Part shown: one piece after another, positions 51,291-62,680 of the stretch
Numbering within the stretch: position 1 is the stretch's first letter
How the letters are laid out: every line of letters begins with the position of its first letter
Assembly (NCBI GenBank): GCA_036925085.1
Contig: JAUPFP010000165.1
Coordinates: 55,788 to 119,787 of the forward strand
Direction of reading: 5' to 3'
Length of the DNA stretch: 64,000 bases
From: Brachycybe producta
Lineage: Eukaryota; Arthropoda; Diplopoda; Playtdesmida; Andrognathidae
Position numbers and translations under genes: made by a program
Notes under the pieces: model-generated
Database searches by the model: none
What the model saw: only the letters and a program-made list of their open reading frames with translations
What the model was told of the DNA's origin: nothing

Positions 51291-52312
51291 GGCTTGCCAC
51301 CTGTGGAGGACAGTCCTCCATTCGGAAGAAATGTCCTCCGGCCAAGACCGTCCACCACGAAGTTTTTATAAAATTTATTGTGTGGAGGACATGTTTGCCT
51401 TTGTGGAGGACATGGTTGCCTTGGTGGAGGACATGGTTGCCTTCGTGGAGGACATGCTTGCCTTTCGTGGAGGACATGCTTGCCTTCGTGGAGGGCATGG
51501 TTGCCTTCGTGGAGGACATGTTTGCCTTCGTGGAGGACATGTTTGCCTTCGTGGAGGACATGTTTGCCTTCGTGGAGGACATGTTTGCCTTCGTGGAGGA
51601 CATGTTTGCCTTCGTGGAGGACATAGTTGCCTTCGTGGAGGACATAGTTGCCTTCGTGGAGGACATGGTTGCCTTCGTGGAGGACATGTTTGCCTTCGTG
51701 GAGGACATGGTTGCCTTCGTGGAGGACATGGTTGCCTTCGTGGAGGACATGCTTGCCTTTCGTGGAGGACATGCTTGCCTTTCGTGGAGGACATGCTTGC
51801 CTTCGTGGAGGACATGGTTGCCTTCGTGGAGGGCATGGTTGCCTTTCGTGGAGGACATGCTTGCCTTCGTGGAGGACATGCTTGCCTTCGTGGAGGACAT
51901 GTTTGCCTTCGTGGAGGACATGCTTGCCTTCGTGGAGGACATGCTTGCCTTCGTGGAGGACATGCTTGCCTTCGTGGAGGACATGCTTGCCTTCGTGGAG
52001 GGCATGGTTGCCTTCGTGCAGGACATGCTTGCCTTCGTGGAGGACATGCTTGCCTTCGTGGAGGACATGCTTGCCTTCGTGGAGGACATGTTTGCCTTCG
52101 TGGAGGACATGTTTGCCTTCGTGGAGGACATAGTTGCCTTCGTGGAGGACATAGTTGCCTTCGTGGAGGACATGCTTGCCTTCGTGGAGGACATGCTTGC
52201 CTTCGTGGAGGACATGCTTGCCTTCGTGGAGGACGGTCCTGGCCGGAGGACATTTCTTCCGAATGGAGGACTGTCCTCCACTAAAGAGGAAAGGTGGCAA
52301 GCCTAGTGGACA
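51291..52312. mobile_element. Foldback element expanded by a 21-bp minisatellite
   Basis: The left end GGCTTGCCACCTGTGGAGGA...CAGTCCTCCATTCGGAAGAA is mirrored by TTCTTCCGAATGGAGGACTG...AAAGGTGGCAAGCC. TGTACATTT stands just before the left end and again at 52313-52321, a possible 9-bp duplication. AAGTTTTTATAAAATTTATT near 51361 matches the centre of the short copy at 12032-12223. Here the array has grown on one arm only. Confidence 0.82.
51376..52230 (+). repeat. 21-bp minisatellite, about 40 units
   Basis: Unit GTGGAGGACATGYTTGCCTTC, with variants at the GTTT/GCTT/GGTT/AGTT position, a few GGGCAT units, and about four 22-bp units with an extra T. The unit length and lack of stops leave five of six frames open for hundreds of codons. 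These frames are artefacts. A run of T,T,A,A variant units occurs twice, which suggests block duplication. Confidence 0.95.
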
Positions 52313-52876
52313 TGTACATTTCCAACCACATGACAAATAAATGTCGCAATAAGACGTTTTCTACAACATTTTGCCATTTTTAACAAAATATTTAGTAACA
52401 CAAAATATATGCTTTTTACAACCTTAATGTCATGACTAATCATTTGATTGCTGACATTGTTGAGAACATCAGCTTACAATTCGAATGGCTTTTCAAAAAA
52501 TTTCAAAATAATGGCATAGTTAAAAATAACATTTTTAATGGTCTTTTACGGCATTTCTTGAATATTCATTCCATATTGCCATTAATCTGTTATTTTAATA
52601 TAGCATCACGTATATATATACATAAAAACATGTTTAGCATTTTTAACTGAAGAGCGGATTTATATGTGCCAACACACTGTTGAAATAAGACCTGCAAATA
52701 TGCATTATTTTATTAATTATTTTAATTAAGAAAAAATCATGTTAAATTAATTCAAATTTAATAAATTTAAAAAAATCAATCCTGACTTTTACTTAAAACG
52801 GTTTATGAATAGCTAATTTTTGAACTGTTGAACGCTTGATTATCTTTGGTTCTTTGGGAACAAAATGAAGAAAAAC
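52313..52876. other. No gene seen
   Basis: AT-rich; no repeat or coding signal assigned. Confidence 0.5.
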
Positions 52877-53750
52877 TATAAAGGCTTTTAGAAACTAAAA
52901 GTGTAACTCAATCCATTAAGAGCCTACAGTGAAAAAAAACTTACAAAAATCTTCGCATGTAGGCGCTTCTGTAGCTGTGACGTCAACATGTGGCAAAAAA
53001 ATCAATTTTGATACACTTTTGTCCGCCATCTTTTCTCTTATCAATGGATAGAAGTGGGTATATTTTAATAATGACTCTTTTTTTGGTAAATATGCACTAC
53101 TGTAAAAAGGAAGAGCAACTTTTGATCTACAATGGTGAGTAATTTGAGTCGTATACAATTAGTGGTCAAATTTTAGGGTACTATGAAACGTATTGTTAGT
53201 GGGAAATTTAGATCCTATAAAATGTATAAACGGAGGAGTTTTTGTGGCCTATAGGATTTAACATGAGCTAAAAAAAATACGAGATTTTAAAATGAAATTA
53301 AAAATAGAAAAACTAATTATAAATTTTTACCAACGTATTACTAGATGAGCAATATTGTTATGTACATATTGCAATTTGAATTTTGAAAATCACAATTTTT
53401 GTTGCAGAAAACAAAACATTTGCCTGAACGAGGAATTTTTTTAAAATAGGAATTTCTCTTTCTCATTTGCTTCAATGGCTTAGCTGTGGGGCGCCACTAA
53501 ATGGCGAAAAGTGGAACTATAACTGTCATCTGCTAATATTCAAAATGGCGTCACCCATATAGGCTCTTAACAGTATTTTCATGTTGACATCTTTCAATGT
53601 AAATTTTTTTATAGGGAAAAATTTGTTTAAAACAAATATTGTATGCTTAAAGTTGAGTCATTTTCAAAATGCCATAAAAAAGCTTATTTTAAAGATCTCA
53701 ACATAAAAATACTTTTTACGCAACTGAGCTACCCTTCTAGTTTATAAAAA
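52877..53750. mobile_element. Family E MITE split by a TTAA element
   Basis: The left piece TTTTAGAAACTAAAAGTGTA...CTCAATCCATTAA resumes after the insert as TTAACAGTATTTTCATGTTG. The right arm ends CTACCCTTCTAGTTTATAA. Joining the pieces at one TTAA restores the family consensus. Confidence 0.8.
52920..53566. mobile_element. TTAA MITE (GAGCCTACAG ends) nested in family E
   Basis: Exact TTAA on both sides (52916-52919 and 53567-53570). The termini GAGCCTACAGTG and CACCCATATAGGCTC are inverted. It is related to 25092-25563, with shared AAAAATCTTCG / GTAGGCGCT-type blocks near the left. Confidence 0.88.
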
Positions 53751-53799
53751 AAAACATTTAAGGTTTACATTTTAAAACCAGCTTAAATATTTGTTGAAA

Positions 53800-54295
53800 A
53801 GTATTTAAATATTTTAATATTTAATAAAAATTTAAATATTTAATAAAAAAATATTTAATAATTTTTTTTAAATATTTAATAAAAATTGAAATATTTAATA
53901 ACAATTTGGAAGATTGTGAATATTTATCAAAAATATAAATATTTTAAATATTTATCAAAAATTTAAACATTTTAATTATTTATCAAAAATTTAAACATTT
54001 TAATTATTTATCAAAAATTTAAACATTTTAATTATTTATCAAAAATTTAAACATTTTAATTATTTATCAAAAATTTAAACATTTACTAAAAAGTTAAATA
54101 TTTAATAAAAATTTAAACATTTAATAACAATTTAAATATTTAATAAAAATTTAAGTATTTAATAAAAATTTAAACATTTAATAAAAATTTAAACATTTAA
54201 TAAAAATTTAAATATTTAATACAAATTTGGAAGATTCTGAATATAATATATAATAATAAAAATATAAATATTGCAAATATTTAAATGTATTTAAC
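53800..54295. repeat. AT-rich tandem repeats (TTTAATAAAAATTTAAATA-type; 28-bp core)
   Basis: From about 53930 to 54080 a 28-bp unit (TTTATCAAAAATTTAAACAT + TTTAATTA) repeats about five times nearly exactly. On both sides shorter units, ATTTAATAAAAATTTAAA, repeat irregularly. Confidence 0.85.
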
Positions 54296-54750
54296 TGTAA
54301 GTTATAGTTTTGGTTACACAAATACCAATTTGACTAAAATAACCTAATGACCAGAAGCAGTTTCCGATGCTCGTTATTTTCTTCCTACTGGATTTATAAT
54401 AATGTAATTTGATACATGAGTTCTTCTTTTTATGAATGGAGGAAAGAGGCTAAAAGAAATAAACAAAGACATGAAAGACAAAAAAACCTAATATCCGGAG
54501 TTGTTTCAGATTTAAATCACTCATTTAAATGATATATTTTAAATAAAAGTTTCATCTAGAAAATGGCTACAGGTGTAATTTCTCCTGAAGGAAGTGCACC
54601 CACCCACTGCAGTTACAAATTTAACAATTTAAATATTTTAATCCAATTTTGCTATGATAAATGTTCATTTTTACTAGCTTTTATTAAACTTCATAATTTG
54701 TTTGTTTGTTTTGTCCACTGCCACCTTCTGAAATATTTGAAAATATAATT
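54296..54750. other. No gene seen
   Basis: AT-rich; no assignable feature. Confidence 0.5.
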
Positions 54751-54822
54751 CACTCAGCACGGGGATTGAACCCACGACCAACAGTCCGAGAGTCCGAGAC
54801 ACTAACCACTACACCAAGCATG
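54751..54822 (-). tRNA. tRNA-like sequence (SINE head or tRNA pseudogene)
   Basis: The minus strand has an A box TGGTGTAGTGG (54816-54806) and a B box GGTTCAATCC (54772-54763) with normal spacing, plus a D-loop TAGTGGTTAG and a T-arm GTGGGTTCAATCCCCGTGC. The acceptor stem pairs poorly and the anticodon arm is unclear. A functional tRNA is therefore unlikely and a tRNA-derived SINE head or pseudogene more likely. It abuts an hAT terminus. Confidence 0.5.
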
Positions 54823-55834
54823 TCAAACTCGCGGCACACAACGAATATCTTTGCGGCCCAGCCCCTCTCAGATCCAGGATTACTGACATTCAACTTGGGT
54901 CAGTTTTGAAAGTAACCACTGTGAACAAGACTTCCCCCCAAAGTAGGAAAGATCACTGGCGTAGCTAGGCACCCGCAAGACCCGCAACTGCGGGGGGGGG
55001 GCGCCGGTGGTTTGGGGCGCAAAAAACGAAATGAAAGTTATGTATTTTCAAAAATAACTGAATAAATTAAGCGAGAGATTCCGAATCGCTCGCTTAATCT
55101 ATTCAGAAATTAAATTGAGTTTCATTTAATATTTACTTTTAAAAACTACATACTTGCACCAGTAAATCTTCATAGAGATCAATGGGCACGGCGGAACGGT
55201 CGGAACAACGGTAGGAATAGTCGGAAAAATAGTAGGAACAGTCAGAATGTTAGGTTTAGTTAAATTAAGCTTCTTGCAGGGTGGTTGGGGGGCGCAGCCT
55301 CCAGTTTTTAAAAAAAAATTTCTTATTAAATCAAATGAATCCATTGTTCGACTGTTCCCTAATTTGATTAACGGGAAGAAAGGTCAAAACAATGGACAAA
55401 TTTGTTTTAATAATTCTTTAAAAATTGGGGGGATGCGCCCCCCCCCCAGACCCCCTGCAACAAGCTTAATTTCCTAACCTTTCCTAAGGAAACCTTCCGA
55501 CTGTTCTATACTGTTGCTCAGACCTGTTCCACCGTTCATCAAAATAGCACCTCCTATGTGGAGAAGAAGGTAAGGGGGCGCAAAGTTTTAAGTGGCCGGG
55601 GGGGGGGGCGCAACCAAGTCATAGCTACGCCACTGGGAAAGATTGTAGCACAGAAGAGATGCCAAGTGTCAGGAAAAGAAAACATTAATTTTACCGTTGT
55701 CCTTGTTCGTTTTTATACTGTACTAATTTCGAAATAAACCTACGTTTCTATAAAAATTGAAGTTTTTTTTTTGCGGCCCACATCAACTTAGACCTTGTTT
55801 ATTTGGCCCGTGTTAGCCTTTGTGTTTGACATGA
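54820..55834. mobile_element. Outer hAT-type element, CATGTCAAACTCGCGGC end
   Basis: CATGTCAAACTCGCGGCACAC (54820) and GTGTTTGACATG (to 55834) are inverted, with GCGGCCCA near both ends. GTCAAACTCGCGGCCC is a recurrent terminus of a widespread hAT group. The element is interrupted by a second hAT copy at 54954-55635. Confidence 0.55.
54954..55635. mobile_element. Inner hAT-type element with exact 8-bp target duplication
   Basis: CACTGGCGTAGCTAGG at the left, CATAGCTACGCCACTG at the right. GGAAAGAT on both sides (54946-54953 and 55636-55643). The interior includes CGGAACAACGGTAGGAATAG and GTTAGGTTTAGTTAAATTA...GCTTCTTGCAGGG, shared with 62510-62680. No transposase. Confidence 0.9.
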
Positions 55835-56264
55835 AAAACGCTCGCTTGAAAAATATAATTTTTTTTCAAAACTGTGGTTTGCGGGGAAGAGGCCCTCTCC
55901 TATAGAGCATTAAGCGGTGCCATTCAGGTGTGGGGAGACAAAAAAAATAAATATCTATTCAACCACCTTAAGTGATTCATGTTACTCTTCTAGTTTCTAA
56001 AATTATTTTGAAGTCGTTTTTAGAAATAATTAAAAAACTCGCGCATAAAATATTATATATTTTAAAAAATGAAGAATTCTTTATTTGAATTTTTGATTTA
56101 ATAAATAGTGATTTTTTTTTTGTAAAAACTGCTAAAAGCCTTAAAATGTTTTCTTTTACCAAACGGAAGCTCTATTTTTAATGTTCTTGTCAAACTATTA
56201 TTTCATCTCGACTTTTTATTTTGTATAAAAAGAAAGCTAAATTACATTTCTTAAAAGCAAAATC
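55835..56264. other. Family G right-end fragment and family E arm, no gene
   Basis: 55840-55967 matches the right part of 33297-33864 and ends at ACCACC|TTAA. A family E arm (CTTCTAGTTTCTAAAAT) follows at about 55987. Confidence 0.55.
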
Positions 56265-56690
56265 TCTATTTATCTCTCTCTCTCATTCTGTCTCTTACTC
56301 TCTATTTCCCTATCTCTCTATCCCTCTATCTCTCTGCCTCTCTTTCCCTCTATTTCTATCCCGATCTCTCTCTCACTCTATTTCCCTATCTCTCTCTATC
56401 CCTCTGCCTCTCTTTCCCTCTATATTTCTATCCCCCACTCTCTCCCTCCCCCTCTATTCATTTCTCCCCCTTACCCCTCTCTCTCTCTCTCGCTCTCTCA
56501 CTCTTTTTCTCTCGCTCTGTCTCTTTTTCCCTATCTCTCTATCTCTCTGCCTCTCATTCTTCCTCTCCCTCTATATTTCTATCCCCTTCTCTCTCTCTCC
56601 CTCTATTCATGCCGCCCCCTTTCCCCTCTCTCTCTCTCTCTCTCGCTCTCTTTTTCTCTCTACGCCTATCCCTCTCTCCTCTCTCAAATC
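56265..56690 (+). repeat. Pyrimidine-rich (CT/CCCT) simple repeat of about 425 bp
   Basis: Degenerate CTCTCTATC/CCCTCT units with internal block duplication (CTCTATATTTCTATCCCC occurs twice, TATTTCCCTATCTCTCTATC twice). The long Ser/Leu/Pro frame is an artefact. Confidence 0.92.
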
Positions 56691-57179
56691 TCTACCTGTC
56701 CCCCTCAAACTTTTTACTATAACACTACCACCCACACCTTTAGTAATGCGCTTGTGACAAAAATGTGATAAAACTGAAATAAGGAGCCCTGTGTACAGAC
56801 TTTCTTTAGTAATTAACAAAGTTATGAACTAATAAACTCTTCAATTAAGATAAACTAACCCTTATGCTACAATTGAAATATAAACAGAAGACCTGAGACA
56901 GTATATGTCTCAGAAGCAGAAACACCACAATCTATACAGGGTGGGGTCCCACAAGTTGAAATACTTATTAGTAAAAATTCATATTCTAAATCATACTCAA
57001 GTGTGCGCCTGAATTTGTGTACAGTACCCACACAGTTAAGTTTAAGCTTGTGACGTCATAAAGTTGATCAAAAAAATCTAGGATTGTGTTATTTTTTTCT
57101 GATAGAAAAAGGATAATAAATGAAATACAATCCTAGTGGGGGTTTTTTTATAAACCACTCTGATATCACAAGCTTCAAT
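56691..57179. other. No gene seen
   Basis: A loose inverted pair, CTAGGATTGTGTTATTTTTT and AATACAATCCTAG, lies at 57086-57155. Otherwise unassigned. Confidence 0.4.
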
Positions 57180-58260
57180 TTATATCAACATAAAAAATAT
57201 CATTGAAACAATCAACTGCCATTCTAGTTTCTATGTTATTCATGTAGCTTCTAGTAGACACACAATTACCAGGAGCGCTCATTAGAGAAAAGTCATAAAA
57301 TTATAACAATCATATCTTATGATGTGTCACTGCGCTTGTTAAAAAAGATAACAGAAAAATACTTTTAGGTGATACGGTTACTCTTCTAGTTTTTAAAATT
57401 AAGTATATTTTTTTTCTTAAATTTGCTAACAAAACGGAAAATATGTAAAAATTGACGTTTAAGTATGCAGTTACTCTTCTAGTTTATAAAACAAATTCAT
57501 GTTAATATTGTTTAAAAACCACAAACTTTTTTTTATGGCAAATTCAAATTTTTCATTTTCATTTTTCACTTTAAGTTGGGCCAAAAAAAGTGTATTTTCA
57601 AACGTCTATAAAAATTTTAGTTAAAAAGATGCCAACATGAAAATTGAAAATTACCTTTAGATTGGATGTATTTACTTTTCTAGTTTCTAACACAATATTA
57701 ATTATTTTTTTCGTAAAACTGTTAACAAAACGGAAAATATGTATAATTGACATTTAAAGTATGCAGTTACTCTTCTAGTTTATAAAACAAATTCATGTTA
57801 ATATGTTTAAAACCACAAACTTTTTTTTAAATGGCAAATTCAAATTTTCCATTTTTACAATTGTTCACTTTTAAGTTGGGCCAAAAATAAAAAGTGTTAT
57901 TAACTTAATTTGAAATTAGGCAATTTTCAAACGGCCATAAAAAGCTTATTTTAAAAGATATCACACATGAAAATACCTTTTAAGTGATAAAAGTAATTTT
58001 TCCAGTTTGTAAAAACAAGTTTCAAGTCAATTTCTTTACAACTAAACTTTTAATTCAAATTTTTCATATTTTTTTCACTTTAAGTTGGGTCAACTTAAAA
58101 AAATATATTAAAATTTTCTAATTTCAAACAGCCATAAAAAGTTTATTTTAAAAGATATCAACATGAAAATGCAAATATTCTAGTTTCTAAGAGTACTTTA
58201 GATTCTTTTTTTTTAAATCGTTAACAAAACGCAAAAATGACGTTTAAGTAACATTTTTCT
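57180..58260. mobile_element. Family E cluster, partly tandem
   Basis: Repeated arms (TACTCTTCTAGTTTATAAAA, TTTCTAGTTTCTAACAC, AAAAGATATCAACATGAAAA). A block TAACAAAACGGAAAATATGT...AAATTCAAATTTTTCATTTT occurs twice about 300 bp apart (57425 and 57725), so part of the cluster is duplicated. Confidence 0.65.
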
Positions 58261-58585
58261 TACCTTTTTGTGATTAAAAAAACACCTGTTTGATTTAAAT
58301 AAAACAAAACTTTGTTGTTGTTGTTGTTTATTCTCTCTTTTTTCTAATATAAAATTCACTTTTAAAAAAAAAGTTTTAAAATACAGAATGAAAAAAGAGA
58401 AAGAAGATTTACTTGAAATTTTGAGAAAGATGATTTCAAGTTAAAGTAAAACAAAAATTTGAGTTTGGGTTCCTTTATAGCTAAAGGCCCTGGATTTTTT
58501 TTCTTCTGAATTTTAAATGCACCCCGCCCACCACCTTTTTCTATATGATTGAAGGGACACACCAAAAATCCACCCACACACACAC

Positions 58586-58792
58586 ACAGGCAATTAGAAA
58601 TCGGGACATACAGAAGTTGGCTCCGCCCTTTTTATGACGACCGGCAACTTCCAATTGGTTGGTTATGTAGTCTGACGTCACATGCTCCGCCCTTGTCAAC
58701 GTCGAACCACACAACAAACCAATTAGAAGTTGCCATGTCGTCATAAAAAGGGCGGAGCCAACTTCTGTATGTCCCGATTTCTAATTGCCTGT
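58586..58792. mobile_element. Family A MITE inserted in (CA)n
   Basis: ACAGGCAATTAGAAATCGGG to CGATTTCTAATTGCCTGT. CACACACAC on both sides (58577-58585, 58793-58801) is compatible with the 9-bp duplication but is not diagnostic inside a CA repeat. Confidence 0.93.
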
Positions 58793-59384
58793 CACACACA
58801 CCTTCTCATACAAAATTACAATTGAAGGCGGAGTTACCGGTTACTATGGTAACAAGTATATATATATATATTTTTTTTGTTGGTTTCAAGAGAGGGGCCA
58901 AAAAAGACACAAATGTCAAATAATTATTTATCATCATGCAATACACAACTCTTCCTTCATTGGATGAAAAATGAGGTTTCATTTATTTTATTTTTCACCC
59001 CTCATTCTGATCCCATAGGACCTCTCAAAACCTCCACCCCCTTACCCTCATTCAAGAAATATATTTTTAATAATCACCGCTACTCTCAAAACAATCCCCT
59101 CCCTTCCACCTTATCAAAATACTACTCTCTCTTCAAAAGACGTTATGTACAGGGTGGGCCATAAGTCACCATACCCTCCCTACTTAAATATGGATCTAAT
59201 TGGGGGGTATGTGAGCTCCATCGTTGTCTCTGCAGACTTTGATACGTCTCCAGGTCCTTTGAGACATTTTACGTAACATCGCTGGTATTATGCCTGCCCA
59301 GTTTCCGGCCAAACACTCGCAACTAAATGCTCTTCAATCGAGAAATTACTCGTATCTTCCATCTTATGTCCAAGATCCTGCTAT
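58793..59384. other. No gene seen
   Basis: 59149-59180 (GTACAGGGTGGGCCATAAGT) resembles transposon termini of the CAGGGTG class, but no partner end was found. Confidence 0.4.
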
Positions 59385-59840
59385 CACGATGTCAAAAAAT
59401 TGGAAAGTGTGCTTCCATTTTTTTTAAAAATAAAATTTCAAAATCTCGAATTTGTAACTTCTATGTTAAACGTTATTGAGTAAGAAAAACACAACCATTA
59501 AAATGCTCATAAAAATACCTAAAAAATAATTTAAAAAAAAAAAACTCGCAGAAAAAAATCTATAAGTAAACCGTAGTGAAGCCAACATGCTGATTTTTTC
59601 ATCTTTTTCTGTCTTTTTTCAATAGAGTTTAAGCATAGAGTTAAAAATTCGCGATTTTTAAAAATAGAAGCACACTTTCCTATTTTTTGACGTTCTATCA
59701 CTAGATGAACATGTGTTTAAGGATGCACATTGCACTTTGAACCATCAAAATTGAACAACTTTAAATATGAAAAATAAACATATTGCCGCCACGACTTTGT
59801 ATTTTTTTAAAATTAACGTTTTTTCTTTAACATTGGATCT
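59385..59840. mobile_element. Family C MITE, decayed
   Basis: Contains both arms in shortened form: CGAATTTGTAACTTCTATGT...TATTGAGTA, CCATTAAAATGCTCATAAAA and GTTTAAGCATAGAGTTAAAA...ACCATCAAAATTG. Both terminal TIRs are missing. Confidence 0.65.
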
Positions 59841-61339
59841 AAACACTTGACTAAATTACTGATTTTTTTAAACTAATTATGTGTAATTTTTAAAGTTTAT
59901 TTTTTTTTTAATGTTCCTGAGACCAGGTGAGTTTCTCTGCATATTTTCGTTACAAAAAAAAATTATATCCCATTGAAAAAAATCGTTTTGTTTAATTTTT
60001 AATTGTCATTTTTATTATCTGGATGACTCAATATTGAGTCGAAACGTTGGCTTCGTTGCAAGTTCTATTGAATTATTTTAATGTATTGATGCATGATTTA
60101 TATTGTTGTTTTTTTCTACAATATTTACCATTTTTAAAAGAATAATTAACTATAAAAAATAATAATAAATTTGATTTTGTTTGTATAAAAAAAGAAAACC
60201 CAATAAAAAGTTTGAAAAGTTACAAGATAATCATTATTTTTTTATATATATATTATTAACTACACGGCAGTGATAAGGTTTTAAAAAAATCGTTACCTCG
60301 GTTTACGCGTAAATATTGAAGTTTTTTAAGTTTTTTTTTTAATTTTATAAAAAAAAAATCCTTTTTCCAACTTTGATATTCGAAAACAAAAATATTAAAT
60401 TTAGCGGAAATAAAAGTCAAGATTATAATTTTGAAGTGGAAAAGAAAATGTTTTATTAACTAGGGTTTCCATCACCGGTCACTTTATAGCATTACCAAAA
60501 CCGGTAATAAAGCAAAAACTTTCAAACTTCCAATGTTAAAAAAAAATTAAAATAAATATTAATTAATAACTAATAATTATATAATAAAAAAATAATCATG
60601 TTAAATAAAAATAGGTGGGTTTTTATTTCGTCTCTCGATGCAAATTTTAATTTTTTTGTTTAGTTTTAGTTTTTAGTTGTATTAGTTTTATATTTATTAA
60701 CAAAATACATATTAGCAAATAATTTGTATTTAATTTAAAATACAAATTATTTGCTAATATGTATTTTTATTATTAATATTATCTAAGGCTTGGTTTTCTT
60801 AACTAGTAATTGTTCTCCTAACAAGAAAAAGGATGGCAGATTGGAGTGAAATTAATAATGATTTAAATTTAAATTAAAAAATGAAATTTCAAAATCATTT
60901 TTTTTTTTCGTAAGACATTTTTACACTTAACATTTGTAAAAGAAAGTCATTGGTCATTTTAGGAGGACAGATTCAGTTTGGGCTTAAAACCCAATGGAAA
61001 GCAAAAAAAGAAGAAGGAAAAACAAAACTCAATTTGATTTGTTTTTATTAACTTTCAAGTTCTAATTCTGTAGTCAAGTTAAATATTAATGTTAAGAAAG
61101 GTATGGGAGACCTCTAAACTAATAATAAAAAATAAGTTCTAAACTTGTGATGGTCACACATCTTGTAAATTGTTTGCGATTTTAAAGGGTAGCACTTGAA
61201 ATAGGTCTTGACCTGACTTTTTACAAGCTTTTATTTAAGTTGACATCACAATTGTCCGTGTTGTCTGGACTGGTATTTCTCCTATTTTAACCAACGTCCC
61301 CCCCCCCAATAAGGTACAGTTAAGAGCACTCAATGACAT
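59841..61339. other. No gene; AT-rich with one perfect hairpin
   Basis: Extremely AT-rich with long T and A runs. 60702-60767 holds a perfect inverted repeat (listed separately). ACCGGTCACTTTATAGC...ATTACCAAAACCGGTAATAA near 60472 is a short GGT-containing inverted pair. Confidence 0.5.
60702..60767. repeat. Perfect 30-bp AT-rich hairpin
   Basis: Arm 60702-60731 is exactly complementary to 60738-60767 with a 6-nt loop AATTTA. The arm includes ACATATTAGCAAATAATTTG. Confidence 0.85.
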
Positions 61340-61437
61340 TTTGTACACAGCCTCCTCTACTAGTGCGACCTGTTAATCTATCAAATGTTGACAGATCCCC
61401 GAATGACCTGTCCAATATCCGCCGTTATAACAGGGTA
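61340..61437 (+). repeat. Dispersed repeat (2225-2440 type)
   Basis: TAGTGCGACC, AACAGATCCCCGAATGACCT-like and TCCGCCGTTATAAC blocks match the copy at 2.2 kb. It runs directly into a family C MITE. Confidence 0.55.
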
Positions 61438-61444
61438 ACTTCAG

Positions 61445-62212
61445 AGGCTACATCGCAAAATTACTTTGAAAAATCTACGCAAAGAGCGCTGGCATCGTTT
61501 TTCTATTGAGCCCATAAACCAAATATGTTAAAGAAAAAACGTTTATTTTTAAAATCCACAGTCGCGGCGGCAATATTGTTTATTTTTCATATCTAAAGTT
61601 GTACGATTTTGATGGTTCAAAGTGCAATGTGCACCTTAATTACATGTTCAATTGGAAAGTGCGATTCTATTTTTAAAAACTTATTTCAAAGTCGCGAATT
61701 TCTAACTCTTACGTAAAACTCCATTGAGTACGCCCAAATTATCCCTTAAAATGTTGGTAAAAATCATTTTAAAAAACCACGAAAAAATCAGCACGTGCGC
61801 CAATGTGTTGGGTTCACTGTGATTTAATTGTGGCTTTTTAAAATTATTTTTACGTATTTTTACGAACATTTTAATGGATGTTTCTTTTTTCTAACAAGCG
61901 TGTAGGGCCTACTCAATGGAGTTTAACATAAGAGTTAGAAATTCTCGATTTTGAAATAGTTTTTAAAAATAGAACCGCACTTTCCAATTGTTTGTCATTC
62001 TATCACTAGATCAGCATACATTTAAAGTGCACATTGCACTTTGAACCATCAAAATTGGACAACTTTAAATATGAAAAATAAACATATTGCCGCCGCGACT
62101 GTGTATTTTAAAAATTAACGTATTTTCTTTAACATTGGGTCTATTGGGCTCAATAGAAAAACGATGCTAGCGCTCTTTCTGGAGATTTTTAAACGTAATT
62201 TTGCCTTTTAAA
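61445..62212. mobile_element. Family C palindromic MITE, near complete
   Basis: GAGGCTACATCGCAAAATTA at the left (preceded by TTCA, a one-base variant of TTAA) and both inverted arms are present. The right end is worn (GTAATTTTGCCTTTTAAAAT). The central GTGCGCCAATGTGTTGG... block is retained. Confidence 0.8.
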
Positions 62213-62504
62213 ATTAATGGTCTAGTAAGTGGGGTACGCGAGTAAATACATGGGGTTATGCCAAGACAATTTAATAAATTTTCTTTTTGTATAACATATT
62301 ATGGGATTTTCTAAAGGCAGTCACCGGTTTTTCAATTTTTAAAACAAAAAAAATGTAGAATTTGTTCATTTTCAATCTACTATGGAAAATTTAATTGAAT
62401 AGATGCCATTGTGGAATTTGTCTTTTCACTTTCGTTTACTCTTTTCGTTTCAATTTATTCTTGAAATGCTATAAATCAATTCAAACTGGACTTTGTTGTG
62501 CAGC

Positions 62505-62680
62505 CAGGGGCCGAACGGGTTGGAACAACTGTAAGAGCAGTCGGAAGATTAAGTTTAGTTAAATTACGCGTGTTGCAGGGGGTCCGGGCCCCCTCCCCCC
62601 GTCCAGTTTTTAAAGAATTATTTTTCATGAAATTTGTCGATTGTTTCGACCGTTCCTCCCGTTGATCAAGTTACGGAACA
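62505..62680. mobile_element. Fragment of the inner-hAT interior
   Basis: GGTTGGAACAACTGTAAGAG...CAGTCGGAAGATTAAG...GTTGCAGGGGGTCCGGGCCC corresponds to 55195-55300. No TIR is visible at its edges. Confidence 0.45.

Noticed and set aside
51376-52230. CRISPR-like array
   Set aside because: The repeats are contiguous with no unique spacers, and the context is a eukaryotic foldback element.
51175-52336. Long overlapping open frames (160-368 codons) in five frames
   Set aside because: They are the 21-bp minisatellite read in different frames. The unit has no stop codon and its length is a multiple of three.
54751-54822. Functional tRNA gene
   Set aside because: The A and B boxes are good, but the acceptor stem pairs poorly and no clear anticodon arm can be drawn.
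59149-59180. Mariner-type terminus
   Set aside because: ACAGGGTGGGCCATAAGT resembles one, but no inverted partner or TA duplication was found.
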